64,000 nucleotides of DNA from positions 186,001-250,000 of the forward strand of contig CAVVNT010000002.1 of assembly GCA_963749675.1 (NCBI GenBank), written 5' to 3'. This DNA is from Roseitranquillus sp963749675 (GTDB lineage Bacteria; Pseudomonadota; Alphaproteobacteria; Rhodobacterales; Rhodobacteraceae). The number at the start of each line of letters is the position of its first letter. Position 1 is the stretch's first letter. The notes below the pieces were generated by a model, which saw only the letters and a program-made list of their open reading frames with translations, was not told the DNA's origin and made no database searches. Shown piece by piece: positions 31,854 to 40,121 of this stretch. The translations under genes were made by a program, and so were the position numbers.

Positions 31854-33232
31854 AGCGCGATCTCCCGGCTGATTTCAGCCCCGGCGGCGCGAGAGGCGAG
31901 GCCGAGCAAGATGACGGCGGGGCCGGAAAGTCCGGCCTCGGCCAGATCGTCGGGCAGGCGGGCCAGCGTCGTGTCGAGGATGCGCTGGTCGGGGCGGCTG
32001 GCGTTCTCGACTACGCCGACGGGCGTGGACGGGTCGGCGCCGTGCATCAGCAGGCGGCCCTGGACGAAGCGGGCGGCGCGCTTGCCCATGTAGATCGCGA
32101 CAACCGCGCCGCGCTTCGCGAGCTGGCGCCAGTCGTGCTCGGCAAGGCCCCTGGTGTCGTGCCCGGTGACGAGGCGCACGTCGGAGTTGCGCCCGCGCCG
32201 GGTGAGGCTCAGCCCGAGGGAGGCGACGGCGGCCGAAGCGGCGGTGATGCCGGGCACGACGGACCACTCGATGCCCGCCGCCTCCACCGCCTCGATTTCC
32301 TCGTCAAGCCGGCCGAAGACAGTCGGGTCGCCGGATTTCAGCCGAACGACCAGTGCGCCTCCGGCGGCGTGCGCGACGATCATGTCGTTGATCGTCCGCT
32401 GGCTGGTCGAGGGGCCGAACCCCTCCTTGCCGGCGTCGACGATGACGGCCTCTCGCCGGGCGAGTTCGAGGATCGGCGCCGGGACCAGACGGTCGTGGAT
32501 CACCACGTCGGCGCGATCGAGCTCTCGGCGCGCCTTGACCGTCAGCAGGTCGGGGTCGCCGGGCCCGGCGCCCACGAAGGCGACGCGGCCGGTCTCGGCC
32601 TCGGCCTCAAGGTGGCGTGCGAGGAGTCCCTCGAGCGCGGCGCCCGAATCCTCGCCGCGTGCCAGAGCGTTGGGGCCGGCTGTGGCGTACCATTCGGCCC
32701 AGAACTCTCGACGGGCCCGGCCGTGCGGCAACGCCTCGGCGGCGGGGCGAAACGCATGGCCGGCGCGGGCGAGGGGGCCGGTCGATTGCGGCAGCCGTGC
32801 CTCGACGTCGGCCTTGATGGCTCGGGCAAGAACCGGCGCCGCGCCCTCGGTCCCGATCGCGACGGTCACTGGGTCGCGGTCCACGATGGCGGGTGTGATG
32901 AAGTCGCTCGCCTCCAGATTGTCGACGGAGTTGACGATGGCACCGTCCGCCCGTGCGAGCGCCGCAATCCTCGCGTCCTCGGCATAGTCATCGGAGGCGG
33001 CGTAGAAGAGCGTGGCACAAAGCGCGTCGCCGGGGCCGAACGCCCGGCGGACCAACCTCAGTCGCCCTTCGCCTGCCCATACCACGATTTCGTCCGCGGG
33101 GTCGGGTGCGAACACCGTGAGGCGCGCCTCGGTCTTCATCAGCAGGCGCAGCTTGGCGAGTGCCGCGTCGCCGCCACCCGCGACGGCGATGCGCCGGCCC
33201 GCGACGGACAGGAAGATCGGGAAGTGGCGCAT
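31850..33232 (-). CDS. cysG: Siroheme synthase (multifunctional CysG)
   Basis: 460 residues with two enzymes fused. Residues about 1-200 are the NAD-dependent precorrin-2 dehydrogenase/ferrochelatase (FPIFLSVAGRRIAVAGGGDA, then IVNSVDNLEASDFITPAIVD). Residues about 215-455 are uroporphyrinogen-III methyltransferase (VAFVGAGPGDPDLLTVKARR, then ARREAVIVDAGKEGF and VVPGITAASAAVASLGLSLT). Together they convert uroporphyrinogen III to siroheme, the prosthetic group of the CysI encoded two genes later. The start MRHFPIF at 33232 is preferred; the 117-base divergent region upstream carries two palindromes beside an Lrp-type regulator gene. Confidence 0.95.
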   Translation of the reverse strand: MRHFPIFLSVAGRRIAVAGGGDAALAKLRLLMKTEARLTVFAPDPADEIVVWAGEGRLRLVRRAFGPGDALCATLFYAASDDYAEDARIAALARADGAIVNSVDNLEASDFITPAIVDRDPVTVAIGTEGAAPVLARAIKADVEARLPQSTGPLARAGHAFRPAAEALPHGRARREFWAEWYATAGPNALARGEDSGAALEGLLARHLEAEAETGRVAFVGAGPGDPDLLTVKARRELDRADVVIHDRLVPAPILELARREAVIVDAGKEGFGPSTSQRTINDMIVAHAAGGALVVRLKSGDPTVFGRLDEEIEAVEAAGIEWSVVPGITAASAAVASLGLSLTRRGRNSDVRLVTGHDTRGLAEHDWRQLAKRGAVVAIYMGKRAARFVQGRLLMHGADPSTPVGVVENASRPDQRILDTTLARLPDDLAEAGLSGPAVILLGLASRAAGAEISREIAL

Positions 33233-33254
33233 GCATCTCTCCGCTTTTACTGCG

Positions 33255-33277
33255 CCTAGATCTAGGACAATATTCCT
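33255..33277. promoter_or_regulatory. Palindromes between cysG and the Lrp-type regulator
   Basis: CCTAGATCTAGG (33255-33266) is a perfect 12-bp palindrome. It overlaps AGGACAATATTCCT (33264-33277), which is palindromic at 12 of 14 positions. Their place in the middle of the divergent region makes them good candidate operators for the Lrp/AsnC protein, acting on both its own gene and the cys operon. Confidence 0.5.
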
Positions 33278-33349
33278 GTTCATGACCATATGGCCGCGCA
33301 AAGAAGGACGTTCGTTCCTTTGCACGAGGTTGGGAGGAGCAGGAGACGT

Positions 33350-33832
33350 ATGACCGACGACACTGCGAAACCGACAGTCCGGATCGACGCGATGGACCGG
33401 AAAATCATGGCGGAGCTGCAGCGCGACGCCAGCCAGTCGCTCGACGACATCGCGAGGAACGTGGGCTCCTCCAAGACGCCGGTCTGGAACCGGGTGCGAA
33501 AGCTGCGAGAGGCGGGAATCGTCGGCCGCCAGACCGTGGAACTCGACGCCGAGGCGCTGGGCTTCGAGGCGTGCTTCTTCGTCCTGATCCGCACCGCCGA
33601 GCACGAGGCTGACTGGCAGCGCCGCTTCCTGGAGGCGTTGAAAAAGCGGCCGGAAGTGCAGGAGGCGCACCGGCTCGCCGGCGACGTAGACTACATTCTG
33701 AAGGTGCGCGTCCCGAATGCCCGCGCCTACGACGTCTTCTACCAGGCGCTCATCGCCGAGGTCCGGATCCACAACGTCACGGCCCTGTTGTCGATGGAAG
33801 AGATCAAGGCGACACGCGATCTTCCGCTTTGA
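33350..33832 (+). CDS. Lrp/AsnC family transcriptional regulator
   Basis: 160 residues. The N-terminal HTH (IDAMDRKIMAELQRDASQSL, then NVGSSKTPVWNRVRKLREAG) and the C-terminal RAM domain (ACFFVLIRTAEHEADWQRRF, then AHRLAGDVDYILKVRVPNAR) are complete. ATG 33350 follows GGAG. Lrp-type proteins form octamers that respond to amino acids. Divergent from cysG and the sulfate assimilation genes, it most likely controls them, perhaps in response to cysteine or another sulfur amino acid; this is inference from position and the palindromes. Confidence 0.9.
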   Translation: MTDDTAKPTVRIDAMDRKIMAELQRDASQSLDDIARNVGSSKTPVWNRVRKLREAGIVGRQTVELDAEALGFEACFFVLIRTAEHEADWQRRFLEALKKRPEVQEAHRLAGDVDYILKVRVPNARAYDVFYQALIAEVRIHNVTALLSMEEIKATRDLPL

Positions 33833-33906
33833 CCGCGCTCCAAGATTGCCCGGCGGCCCGGAACGGTGTCGAATGCGAGCGGGTCAGGTGGGGACGGAGT
33901 AGGACG

Positions 33907-35165
33907 GTGGACGGCAAGGCGATCCTGCGCGGCTTGTTCGATGCGGCGGTCGCTGCGGCCGATCCGATGCTCGTGGTGCCCGAGGCGCTGGGGAGGCGTC
34001 CGCGCCGGGTAATGGTGGTCGGCGCGGGCAAGGCCTCGGCCCGGATGGCCGAGGCCTTGGAGCATGCGTGGGGACCGTGTGCGGGCCTTGTCATCACGCG
34101 CTACGGTCACGGGCGGCCGACCCGCGGGATCGAGATCGTCGAGGCGGCGCATCCCGTGCCGGACGCCGCAGGGGTCCAGGCGACGCGGCGCATGCTGGAG
34201 ATCGTCTCGCGGCTGGAGGCGGGCGACACGCTCGTCGCGCTTGATCTCGGGGGGTGGCTCGGCGCTGCTCTGCGCGCCGGCCGAAGGGCTGACGCTCGAG
34301 GACAAGCAGGCGGTGGCACGGGCGCTGCTTGCCTCCGGGGCGCCGATCGGAGACATCAACGGCGTGCGCAAGCAGCTCTCGGCGGTTAAGGGCGGGCGGC
34401 TGGCGGCGGCGGCGCACCCGGCGCGGGTGCTGGCTCTGATGATCTCGGACGTACCCGGCGACGACCCCGCCGACATCGCCAGCGGGCCTACCGTCGGCAC
34501 CGATGCCGACGCCCCGCTTGCGATTGCGACCTTGAAGCGATGGAAGGTCGCGCCGCCCGAGCGGGTGGCAGAGTACCTCGAACGCGGCGCGGATCCCGTC
34601 AGGCCGCAGGATCCACGGCTGGCAGGCGTGACGAACCGCGTCATCGCCGCGCCGGCCCGCTCGCTGGGGGCTGCCGCGGCGCTGGCGCGCGAGCGGGGCT
34701 TCGTCGTCGAGGTGCTCGGTGACGCGATCGAAGGCGAAGCCGCGACCGTTGCGCGCGAGCAGGTCGAACTCGCAGAGTTGCGCCGCGCCGAGATGGCGCT
34801 CGGGCGACCCGCCACTGGTCCTGCTGAGCGGCGGCGAATGCACGGTGACAGGCAGCGGCACGGGCTCGGGCGGCCCGAACGCGGAGTTCGTCCTGGCCGC
34901 GGCGCTCGCGCTTGGGGGTCGGCGGGGCATCCACGTCATCGCGTGCGATACCGATGGAGTCGACGGCGCGGCCGAGATCGCGGGCGCCGTGGCAGGGCCG
35001 GACACGCTGGAACGGGCCTTGAAGCAGCGGCTCGACGCCAACGCCGCACTCGCCACGCACGACAGCCACGGCTTCTTCTCCGTCTTGGGGGACAGCGTCG
35101 TGACGGGGCCGACGCTGACCAACGTCAACGATTTTCGCGCGATCCTCATCGAGCCGCCGGCCTGA
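33907..35165 (+). pseudogene. Glycerate 2-kinase (MOFRL/GckA type), two frameshifts
   Basis: From GTG 33907 the reading is KAILRGLFDAAVAAADPMLV, then VMVVGAGKASARMAEALEHA, up to about 34240. The family motif SGGGSALLCAP continues in the next frame (an extra T in GCGCTTGAT near 34241) through ISDVPGDDPADIASGPTVGT. A second shift near 34795 leads to PPLVLLSGGECTVTGSGTGS and the end THDSHGFFSVLGDSVVTGP, stopping at 35165. All domains are present in order, so either the gene was lost recently or the sequence has two indel errors. The enzyme phosphorylates D-glycerate at C2 in serine-cycle or photorespiratory-type metabolism. Confidence 0.8.
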
Positions 35166-35217
35166 CTTCGCGCGCGGCGCCACTAGGTGGCGGGGCAGTG
35201 ACAGGACAGGAGTCGGC

Positions 35218-36101
35218 ATGCGGATCGCGGTGATCGGGGCGGGGCTGGCGGGTCTGACGGCGGCGCGGACGCTGTCGAAGGCTGCGCACGAGGTGACGGT
35301 CTTCGACAAGAGCCGCGGCCTTGGCGGCCGTCTTGCCACGCGCCGGACCGAGGCGGGCGGCATCGACCATGGCGCACCGTGGCTGAATGCCGGAGGCGAC
35401 TTCGCCGACGTACTCTCGGGGTTGGCCGAGGCTGGCGCTGCCGCGAGGCACGACGACGCCTGGGTGGGATTGCCCGGCATGTCTGGGCTGGTGCGTCCGC
35501 TGGCCGACGGGCTCGATATCCGGACCGGCGGCAGAGGTCTCGGCGCTCGACGCCGCGGCGGGCACGTTCGTCGCGGCGGACACGCATCACGGACCGTTCG
35601 ACCGAATCGTCCTTGCGATCCCGGCACCGCAGGCGCGGGCGCTGACCGGGTCCGAGGCGCTGGCCGCGGTAGAGATGGCGCCGGTCTGGACGCTGCTCGC
35701 GGCGTTCGACGAACCACTCGGTCTGCCGGATGTCGTCCGCCCCGAGATGGCACCGGTGGAACTCGCGCTCCGCGACGGGGCGAAGCCGGGGCGCAGTGGC
35801 GAAACCTGGGTTCTGCACATGCGAGCCGAGTGGACCCGCGCGAACCTCGAACGCAGCCGCGAGGAGATCATGCCCGACCTCTCGGGTTTTCTCGGCGAGC
35901 TCACGGGCCTTGCGCTGCCGCACCCGACCTACCTCGCTGCCCACCGCTGGCGGTACGCGCGGACGCAGCGTCCCCTTTGCGCGCCCTATCTCTCGCTGGC
36001 GGAGGGGCGGCTTCTGGCCGGGGGCGACTGGGCGCTGGGGCCCGACGCGGAACATGCCTGGCGAAGCGGTCAGAGCGATGGCGGACGCGCTGATCGGCTG
36101 A
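35218..36101 (+). pseudogene. NAD(P)/FAD-dependent amine-oxidase-like oxidoreductase, two frameshifts
   Basis: The N-terminal FAD site is intact (RIAVIGAGLAGLTAARTLSK, then DKSRGLGGRLATRR), typical of renalase-like flavoproteins of about 300 residues. Near 35530 an extra G moves the frame; homology continues as AEVSALDAAAGTFVAADTHH, then RIVLAIPAPQARALTGSEAL and the FAD-binding end LLAGGDWALGPDAEHAW. Near 36075 a second shift restores the last residues AMADALIG before TGA at 36099-36101. Substrate is unknown. It follows the similarly broken glycerate kinase gene, and its reading is otherwise free of stops. Confidence 0.75.
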
Positions 36102-36141
36102 GGCTTTCGGTCGGCCCATGGCCGCGATATGGCTTCGCGCC

Positions 36142-37182
36142 ATGCCGTTCCGCGTCTCATCCCTGACGGACCTCCTCGATCACGGACGAGACATGCTGAT
36201 CGACGTCCGCTCCCCGGCGGAATACGCCGAGGATCACGTGCCTGGCGCCGTCAGCCTGCCGGTCCTGAGCGACGAGGAACGCGCGCGCGTCGGCACGATC
36301 TACGTGCAGGAGGAGCCGTTCCGTGCCCGCAAGATCGGCGCGGCGATCGTCGCGCGCAACGCCGCGGCGCATCTGGAGGGGCCGCTCGCCGAGATGCCGG
36401 GTGGCTGGCGTCCGTTGATCTACTGCTGGCGGGGCGGTCAGCGGTCGGGCTCCTTCGCCTCGATCCTCAGCCAGATCGGCTGGCGGGCCGAGACGGTGGA
36501 GGGCGGGTACCGCAGCTGGCGCAGCGCCGTCGTGCAGCGGCTCTACCACGAGGTCTGGCCGTGCCCGGTCGTCCTGCTCGATGGCAACACCGGCTCGGGC
36601 AAGACCGACCTCCTGGCGCGGGTGGCGGCGCGCGGCGCCCAAGTCGTCGACCTCGAAGGATTGGCACGGCATCGCGGCTCGCTCTTTGGAAATGTCGGCG
36701 AGCAGCCGTCGCAGAAATGGTTCGAGACCGAGCTGGCGGTCGCGTCGCTCCGCCTCGATCCGAGACGGCCGCTGCTGGTCGAGGCGGAGTCGAGCAAGAT
36801 CGGCGAACGCCTGGTGCCGCCGGCGCTATGGAAGGCGATGCGCGGCGCGCCCCGCATCTCCATCTCCGCGCCGGTGTCGGCGCGGGTGGACTATACGATC
36901 GGTGCGTACGCCGACCTGGCGGAAGATCGTTGCCGCCTCGATTCGGTGATCGTCGCGCTGAAGCCGCTGGCCGGCGGCGAGACGGTGGCGCGCTGGCGGA
37001 GCCTCGCGGCCGAGGGAGAGCTTGCGCAGCTGGTCACCGAACTGCTCGAGCTGCACTACGACCCGCGATATGCCAAGTCGCGGCAGGCGCCGACGCTGAC
37101 GCTTTCCGCCGACCAGCTGGACGCCGACGGGCTCGACCGGCTCGCGGACGGGACCGTCGCGGCGATGAACGGTCTTCAGTGA
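36142..37182 (+). CDS. mnmH: tRNA 2-selenouridine synthase
   Basis: 346 residues from ATG 36142 (an in-frame ATG at 36118 adds eight). The N-terminal rhodanese domain has the catalytic Cys95 in IYCWRGGQRSGSFASIL, and the C-terminal P-loop domain has LLDGNTGSGKTDLL (148-155 the loop itself). LHYDPRYAKSR near the end is a family signature. The enzyme replaces sulfur by selenium in 2-thiouridine at the wobble position of Lys, Glu and Gln tRNAs, via a geranylated intermediate, using selenophosphate. No selD or selenocysteine genes are in the window. Its stop overlaps the start of the ModE-like gene. Confidence 0.93.
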   Translation: MPFRVSSLTDLLDHGRDMLIDVRSPAEYAEDHVPGAVSLPVLSDEERARVGTIYVQEEPFRARKIGAAIVARNAAAHLEGPLAEMPGGWRPLIYCWRGGQRSGSFASILSQIGWRAETVEGGYRSWRSAVVQRLYHEVWPCPVVLLDGNTGSGKTDLLARVAARGAQVVDLEGLARHRGSLFGNVGEQPSQKWFETELAVASLRLDPRRPLLVEAESSKIGERLVPPALWKAMRGAPRISISAPVSARVDYTIGAYADLAEDRCRLDSVIVALKPLAGGETVARWRSLAAEGELAQLVTELLELHYDPRYAKSRQAPTLTLSADQLDADGLDRLADGTVAAMNGLQ

Positions 37183-37535
37183 CCGGCGTCGTCCGCCTGC
37201 GCCTCGTGTTCGGCGACGATGCGATGCTCGGGCCCGGCAAGGCCGACCTATTGAAGCTCATCGCCGAGACCGGTTCGATCTCCGCCGCCGGACGGCGAAT
37301 GGGAATGAGCTATCGCCGTGCCTGGGGGCTGGTGGAGCAGCTTAACCGCGCGTTCCGCGACCCGCTGGTCGAGAGCGCGCGTGGCGGTCCCGGCGGGGGC
37401 GGCGCGGTCGTCACAGATGCGGGGCAGGAGATACTTCAACTCTATCAAAGGCTCGAGACGCGGCTCGAGGCGGAGGGGTGGGAGGAGATCGAGGCGATCC
37501 GGGCGCGGCTCGTCGATATGTCCAGCGGGAAATAA
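37179..37535 (+). CDS. ModE-type winged-helix regulator without molybdate-binding domain
   Basis: 118 residues from a GTG that overlaps the mnmH stop. It is only the LysR-like winged HTH of ModE (FGDDAMLGPGKADLLKLIAE, then SISAAGRRMGMSYRRAWGLV and ESARGGPGGGGAVVTDAGQE). The C-terminal Mop/TOBE pair that binds molybdate in full ModE is missing, as in many alphaproteobacterial MopA/MopB relatives. It directly precedes modA and probably controls the molybdate transporter; how it senses molybdate without a TOBE domain is unclear. Confidence 0.9.
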   Translation: MTGVVRLRLVFGDDAMLGPGKADLLKLIAETGSISAAGRRMGMSYRRAWGLVEQLNRAFRDPLVESARGGPGGGGAVVTDAGQEILQLYQRLETRLEAEGWEEIEAIRARLVDMSSGK

Positions 37536-37593
37536 CGCTTGCCAAGGCGCGTCGTCGTGGGCGAACTCGGGCCCTGATCCTCGGGAGCATCCC

Positions 37594-38325
37594 TTGCGCC
37601 TTGTCCTGACATTCCTCGCGCTCGTGCTCGCGTCGCCGGCCATGGCTGACGTCACTGTCTTTGCCGCGGCGAGTCTCAAGGGCGCTCTCGACGACGTCGC
37701 GGCGGCGTGGATGGCCGCGACCGGCGAGGCGGCGACGATCTCCTACGCCGGAAGTTCGGCGCTTGCGCGGCAGATCGAGGCGGGGGCGCCGGCGGATGTC
37801 TTCATCTCGGCCAATGTGGACTGGATGGACGCCCTTGAAAACGAAGGCCTGATCGAGGACGGAACGCGGGTGGATCTGCTCGGCAACGCGCTGGTGGTCG
37901 TCGCTGCGGCCGACGCGAGGGACGTGACGCTGGCCGAGCTCCCGACCGCCCTAGGGACCGGTCGGCTGGCGATGGCGCTCTACGACGCGGTTCCGGCCGG
38001 CATCTATGGACAGCAGGCGCTGACCTCTCTGGGACTGTGGGACAGTCTGTCCGCGTGGGTCGCGCAAACCGACAACGTCCGGTCCGCGCTGGCGCTGGTG
38101 GCTGTAGGCGAGGCGCCCTACGGGATCGTCTATGCCACGGATGCGATTGCCGAAGCGCGGGTGCGCGTCGTCGCCACGTTTCCGGCGGACAGCCATCCCG
38201 AAATTGCCTATCCCGCCGCGGTCGTTGCTGGCAGCGATGTTGCGGCGGCGGGTGACTTCCTCGACTTTCTGCAGGGACCGGAGGCGGACGAGGTGTTCCT
38301 GCGCCACGGCTTCGCGCTCCGCTGA
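37594..38325 (+). CDS. modA: Molybdate ABC transporter, periplasmic binding protein
   Basis: 243 residues from TTG 37594 behind GGGAG. The signal peptide runs to residue 18 (ALVLASPAMA), then the ModA fold: VTVFAAASLKGALDDVAAAW, SYAGSSALARQIEAGAPADV and FISANVDWMDALE. The GIVYATDAIAEARVRVVATF segment and a closing HGFALR complete it. It captures molybdate (and tungstate) in the periplasm for ModB. The stop overlaps the modB start by one base. Upstream is the ModE-like regulator with 58 bases between. Confidence 0.95.
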   Translation: MRLVLTFLALVLASPAMADVTVFAAASLKGALDDVAAAWMAATGEAATISYAGSSALARQIEAGAPADVFISANVDWMDALENEGLIEDGTRVDLLGNALVVVAAADARDVTLAELPTALGTGRLAMALYDAVPAGIYGQQALTSLGLWDSLSAWVAQTDNVRSALALVAVGEAPYGIVYATDAIAEARVRVVATFPADSHPEIAYPAAVVAGSDVAAAGDFLDFLQGPEADEVFLRHGFALR

Positions 38326-39020
38326 TGGAGTGGTTGGGGCCGGCGGAGTGGCAGGCAGTCCGGCTGTCGCTCAAAGTCGCCTTCTTTGCCACGATGATGA
38401 GCCTTCCGCTCGGAATCGTCGCCGCGCTGGCGCTGGCGCGGGGCCGCTTTCCCGGGCGACAGGTTCTGAACGGCCTCGTTCATCTGCCGTTGATCTTGCC
38501 GCCCGTGGTCACCGGCTATCTGCTGCTGCTCACCTTCGGCCGGCGCGCGCCGATGGGCGAATGGCTGGAGCAGACCTTCGGCCTGGTCTTCGCCTTTCGC
38601 TGGACGGGCGCGGCGCTGGCGGCTGCGGTCATGGCGTTTCCTCTGATGGTGCGGGCGATCCGCTTGTCGATCGAAGCCGTCGATCCAGGGCTGGAGCAGG
38701 CCGCAGCGACGCTTGGCGCCTCACGGCTGCGGGTGTTCCTGACGGTGACCCTTCCCCTGACGCTGCCCGGGATCGTCGCAGGCTCGATCCTCGCCTTCGC
38801 CAAGGCGATGGGGGAGTTCGGCGCGACGATCACCTTCGTATCCAATATCCCTGGGCAGACGCAGACATTGGCAACCGCCGTCTACGCCTTTCTGCAAGTG
38901 CCAGGCGGCGAACCCGCGGCACTGCGGCTGGTGGTCGTGTCCATCGTGATTGCCATGGCCGCGCTCCTGGCATCGGAGGCGCTGTCGGCGCGCGCGGCGC
39001 GCGCGGTGCGCGGCGCTTGA
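38325..39020 (+). CDS. modB: Molybdate ABC transporter, permease
   Basis: 231 residues with five hydrophobic helices. The EAA-loop (VDPGLEQAAATLGASRLRVF, then TLPLTLPGIVAGSILAFAKA) contacts ModC, and GEFGATITFVSNIPGQTQTL is the ModB signature. It forms the membrane channel of the ModABC importer. Its ATG overlaps the modA stop and its stop overlaps the modC start by one base each, so the three genes are tightly coupled. Confidence 0.95.
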   Translation: MEWLGPAEWQAVRLSLKVAFFATMMSLPLGIVAALALARGRFPGRQVLNGLVHLPLILPPVVTGYLLLLTFGRRAPMGEWLEQTFGLVFAFRWTGAALAAAVMAFPLMVRAIRLSIEAVDPGLEQAAATLGASRLRVFLTVTLPLTLPGIVAGSILAFAKAMGEFGATITFVSNIPGQTQTLATAVYAFLQVPGGEPAALRLVVVSIVIAMAALLASEALSARAARAVRGA

Positions 39021-40102
39021 TGCTGTCGGTCCGGATCGGTCATGCATTCCCTGGCTTCGCTCTTGACGCATCGTTCGAGGCTCCGCCTGGGGTGACCGCA
39101 CTTTTCGGCCGCTCGGGCGCCGGAAAGACCAGCGTCGTCGCCGCAGTTGCCGGCTTGCTGCGTCCCGACCGCGGGCGCATCGCGATCGACGGTGAGGTGC
39201 TGTTCGATCGGGCCGCCGGCATCTGCGTTCCGCCACACCGGCGCCGCGTCGGCTACGTGTTCCAGGACGGGCGACTGTTTCCGCATCTCACCGTCCGCCG
39301 CAATCTGAGCTACGGGCGCCGGTTCGCCGCGCGAGGCGACGGTGGCGAGATGGATCACGTCGTGGACCTTCTCGGTCTCGGCAACCTGCTCGATCGCCGT
39401 CCGGGTCGCCTGTCGGGCGGCGAGGCTCAGCGGGTCGCGATCGGACGCGCGCTGCTCTCGGCGCCGCGGCTGCTCCTGATGGACGAGCCGTTGTCGTCCC
39501 TCGACGAGCCGAGACGGGCAGAGATCCTGCCGTATCTCGAGCAATTGCGGGACGAGACCCGTATCCCGATCCTCTATGTCAGCCATACGCTCGCCGAGAT
39601 CGCCCGCCTCGCGACCACCGTGGTGGCGCTGCAGGATGGCCGAGTCGTGCGCGCCGGCCCGGCGGCCGAGGTGCTGTCCGACCCTGCCGCGGTGCCGACC
39701 CTCGGTGTCCGCGCGGCGGGCTCGCTCCTGTCCGGACGGATCGTGGCGCACCATGCGGACGGCCTGACCGAGGTTGCGATTTCGGCCGGCCGGCTGCTGC
39801 TGCCGCGCGTCGCGGCGGACGTGGGGGCCGAACTGCGCATCCGGATCGCGGCGCAGGACGTCATCCTGTCGCGCGCACGTCCCGAGGGCCTGTCGGCGCT
39901 CAACATCCTCCGCGCGACGGTGACCGACCTCCATCGCGGCGAGGGGCCCGGCGTCGCCGTGGCGCTGCGCGCGGGAGAGGACATGCTGCTTGCGAGGATT
40001 ACACGCCGTTCAGCCGAGATGCTTGGCCTCGCGCCCGGCGATCGGTGCCACGCCGTGATGAAGGCGGTATCCGTCGCGCCGGAGGACGTGGGTCGGCGCT
40101 AG
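39020..40102 (+). CDS. modC: Molybdate ABC transporter, ATP-binding protein
   Basis: 360 residues. Walker A GRSGAGKTSVVAAVAGLL, Q-loop VFQDGRLFPHLTV, signature LSGGEAQRVAIGRALL, Walker B LLLMDEPLSSLDEPR and the H-loop SHTLAEIA are all present. The C-terminal TOBE/Mop domain (about 290-355: LSALNILRATVTDLHRGEG) binds molybdate and can gate transport. It powers ModAB. The gene ends 19 bases before the convergent rne stop. Confidence 0.95.
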   Translation: MLSVRIGHAFPGFALDASFEAPPGVTALFGRSGAGKTSVVAAVAGLLRPDRGRIAIDGEVLFDRAAGICVPPHRRRVGYVFQDGRLFPHLTVRRNLSYGRRFAARGDGGEMDHVVDLLGLGNLLDRRPGRLSGGEAQRVAIGRALLSAPRLLLMDEPLSSLDEPRRAEILPYLEQLRDETRIPILYVSHTLAEIARLATTVVALQDGRVVRAGPAAEVLSDPAAVPTLGVRAAGSLLSGRIVAHHADGLTEVAISAGRLLLPRVAADVGAELRIRIAAQDVILSRARPEGLSALNILRATVTDLHRGEGPGVAVALRAGEDMLLARITRRSAEMLGLAPGDRCHAVMKAVSVAPEDVGRR

Positions 40103-40121
40103 GCCGGCCCACGCGGATTCC

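Noticed and set aside
32042..33259. 405-codon plus-strand frame opposite cysG
   Set aside because: No domain and the minus strand encodes a complete siroheme synthase.
36142..37182. Selenocysteine machinery around the selenouridine synthase
   Set aside because: No selA, selB or selD and no in-frame TGA with a hairpin was seen; the gene only indicates selenium use in tRNA.
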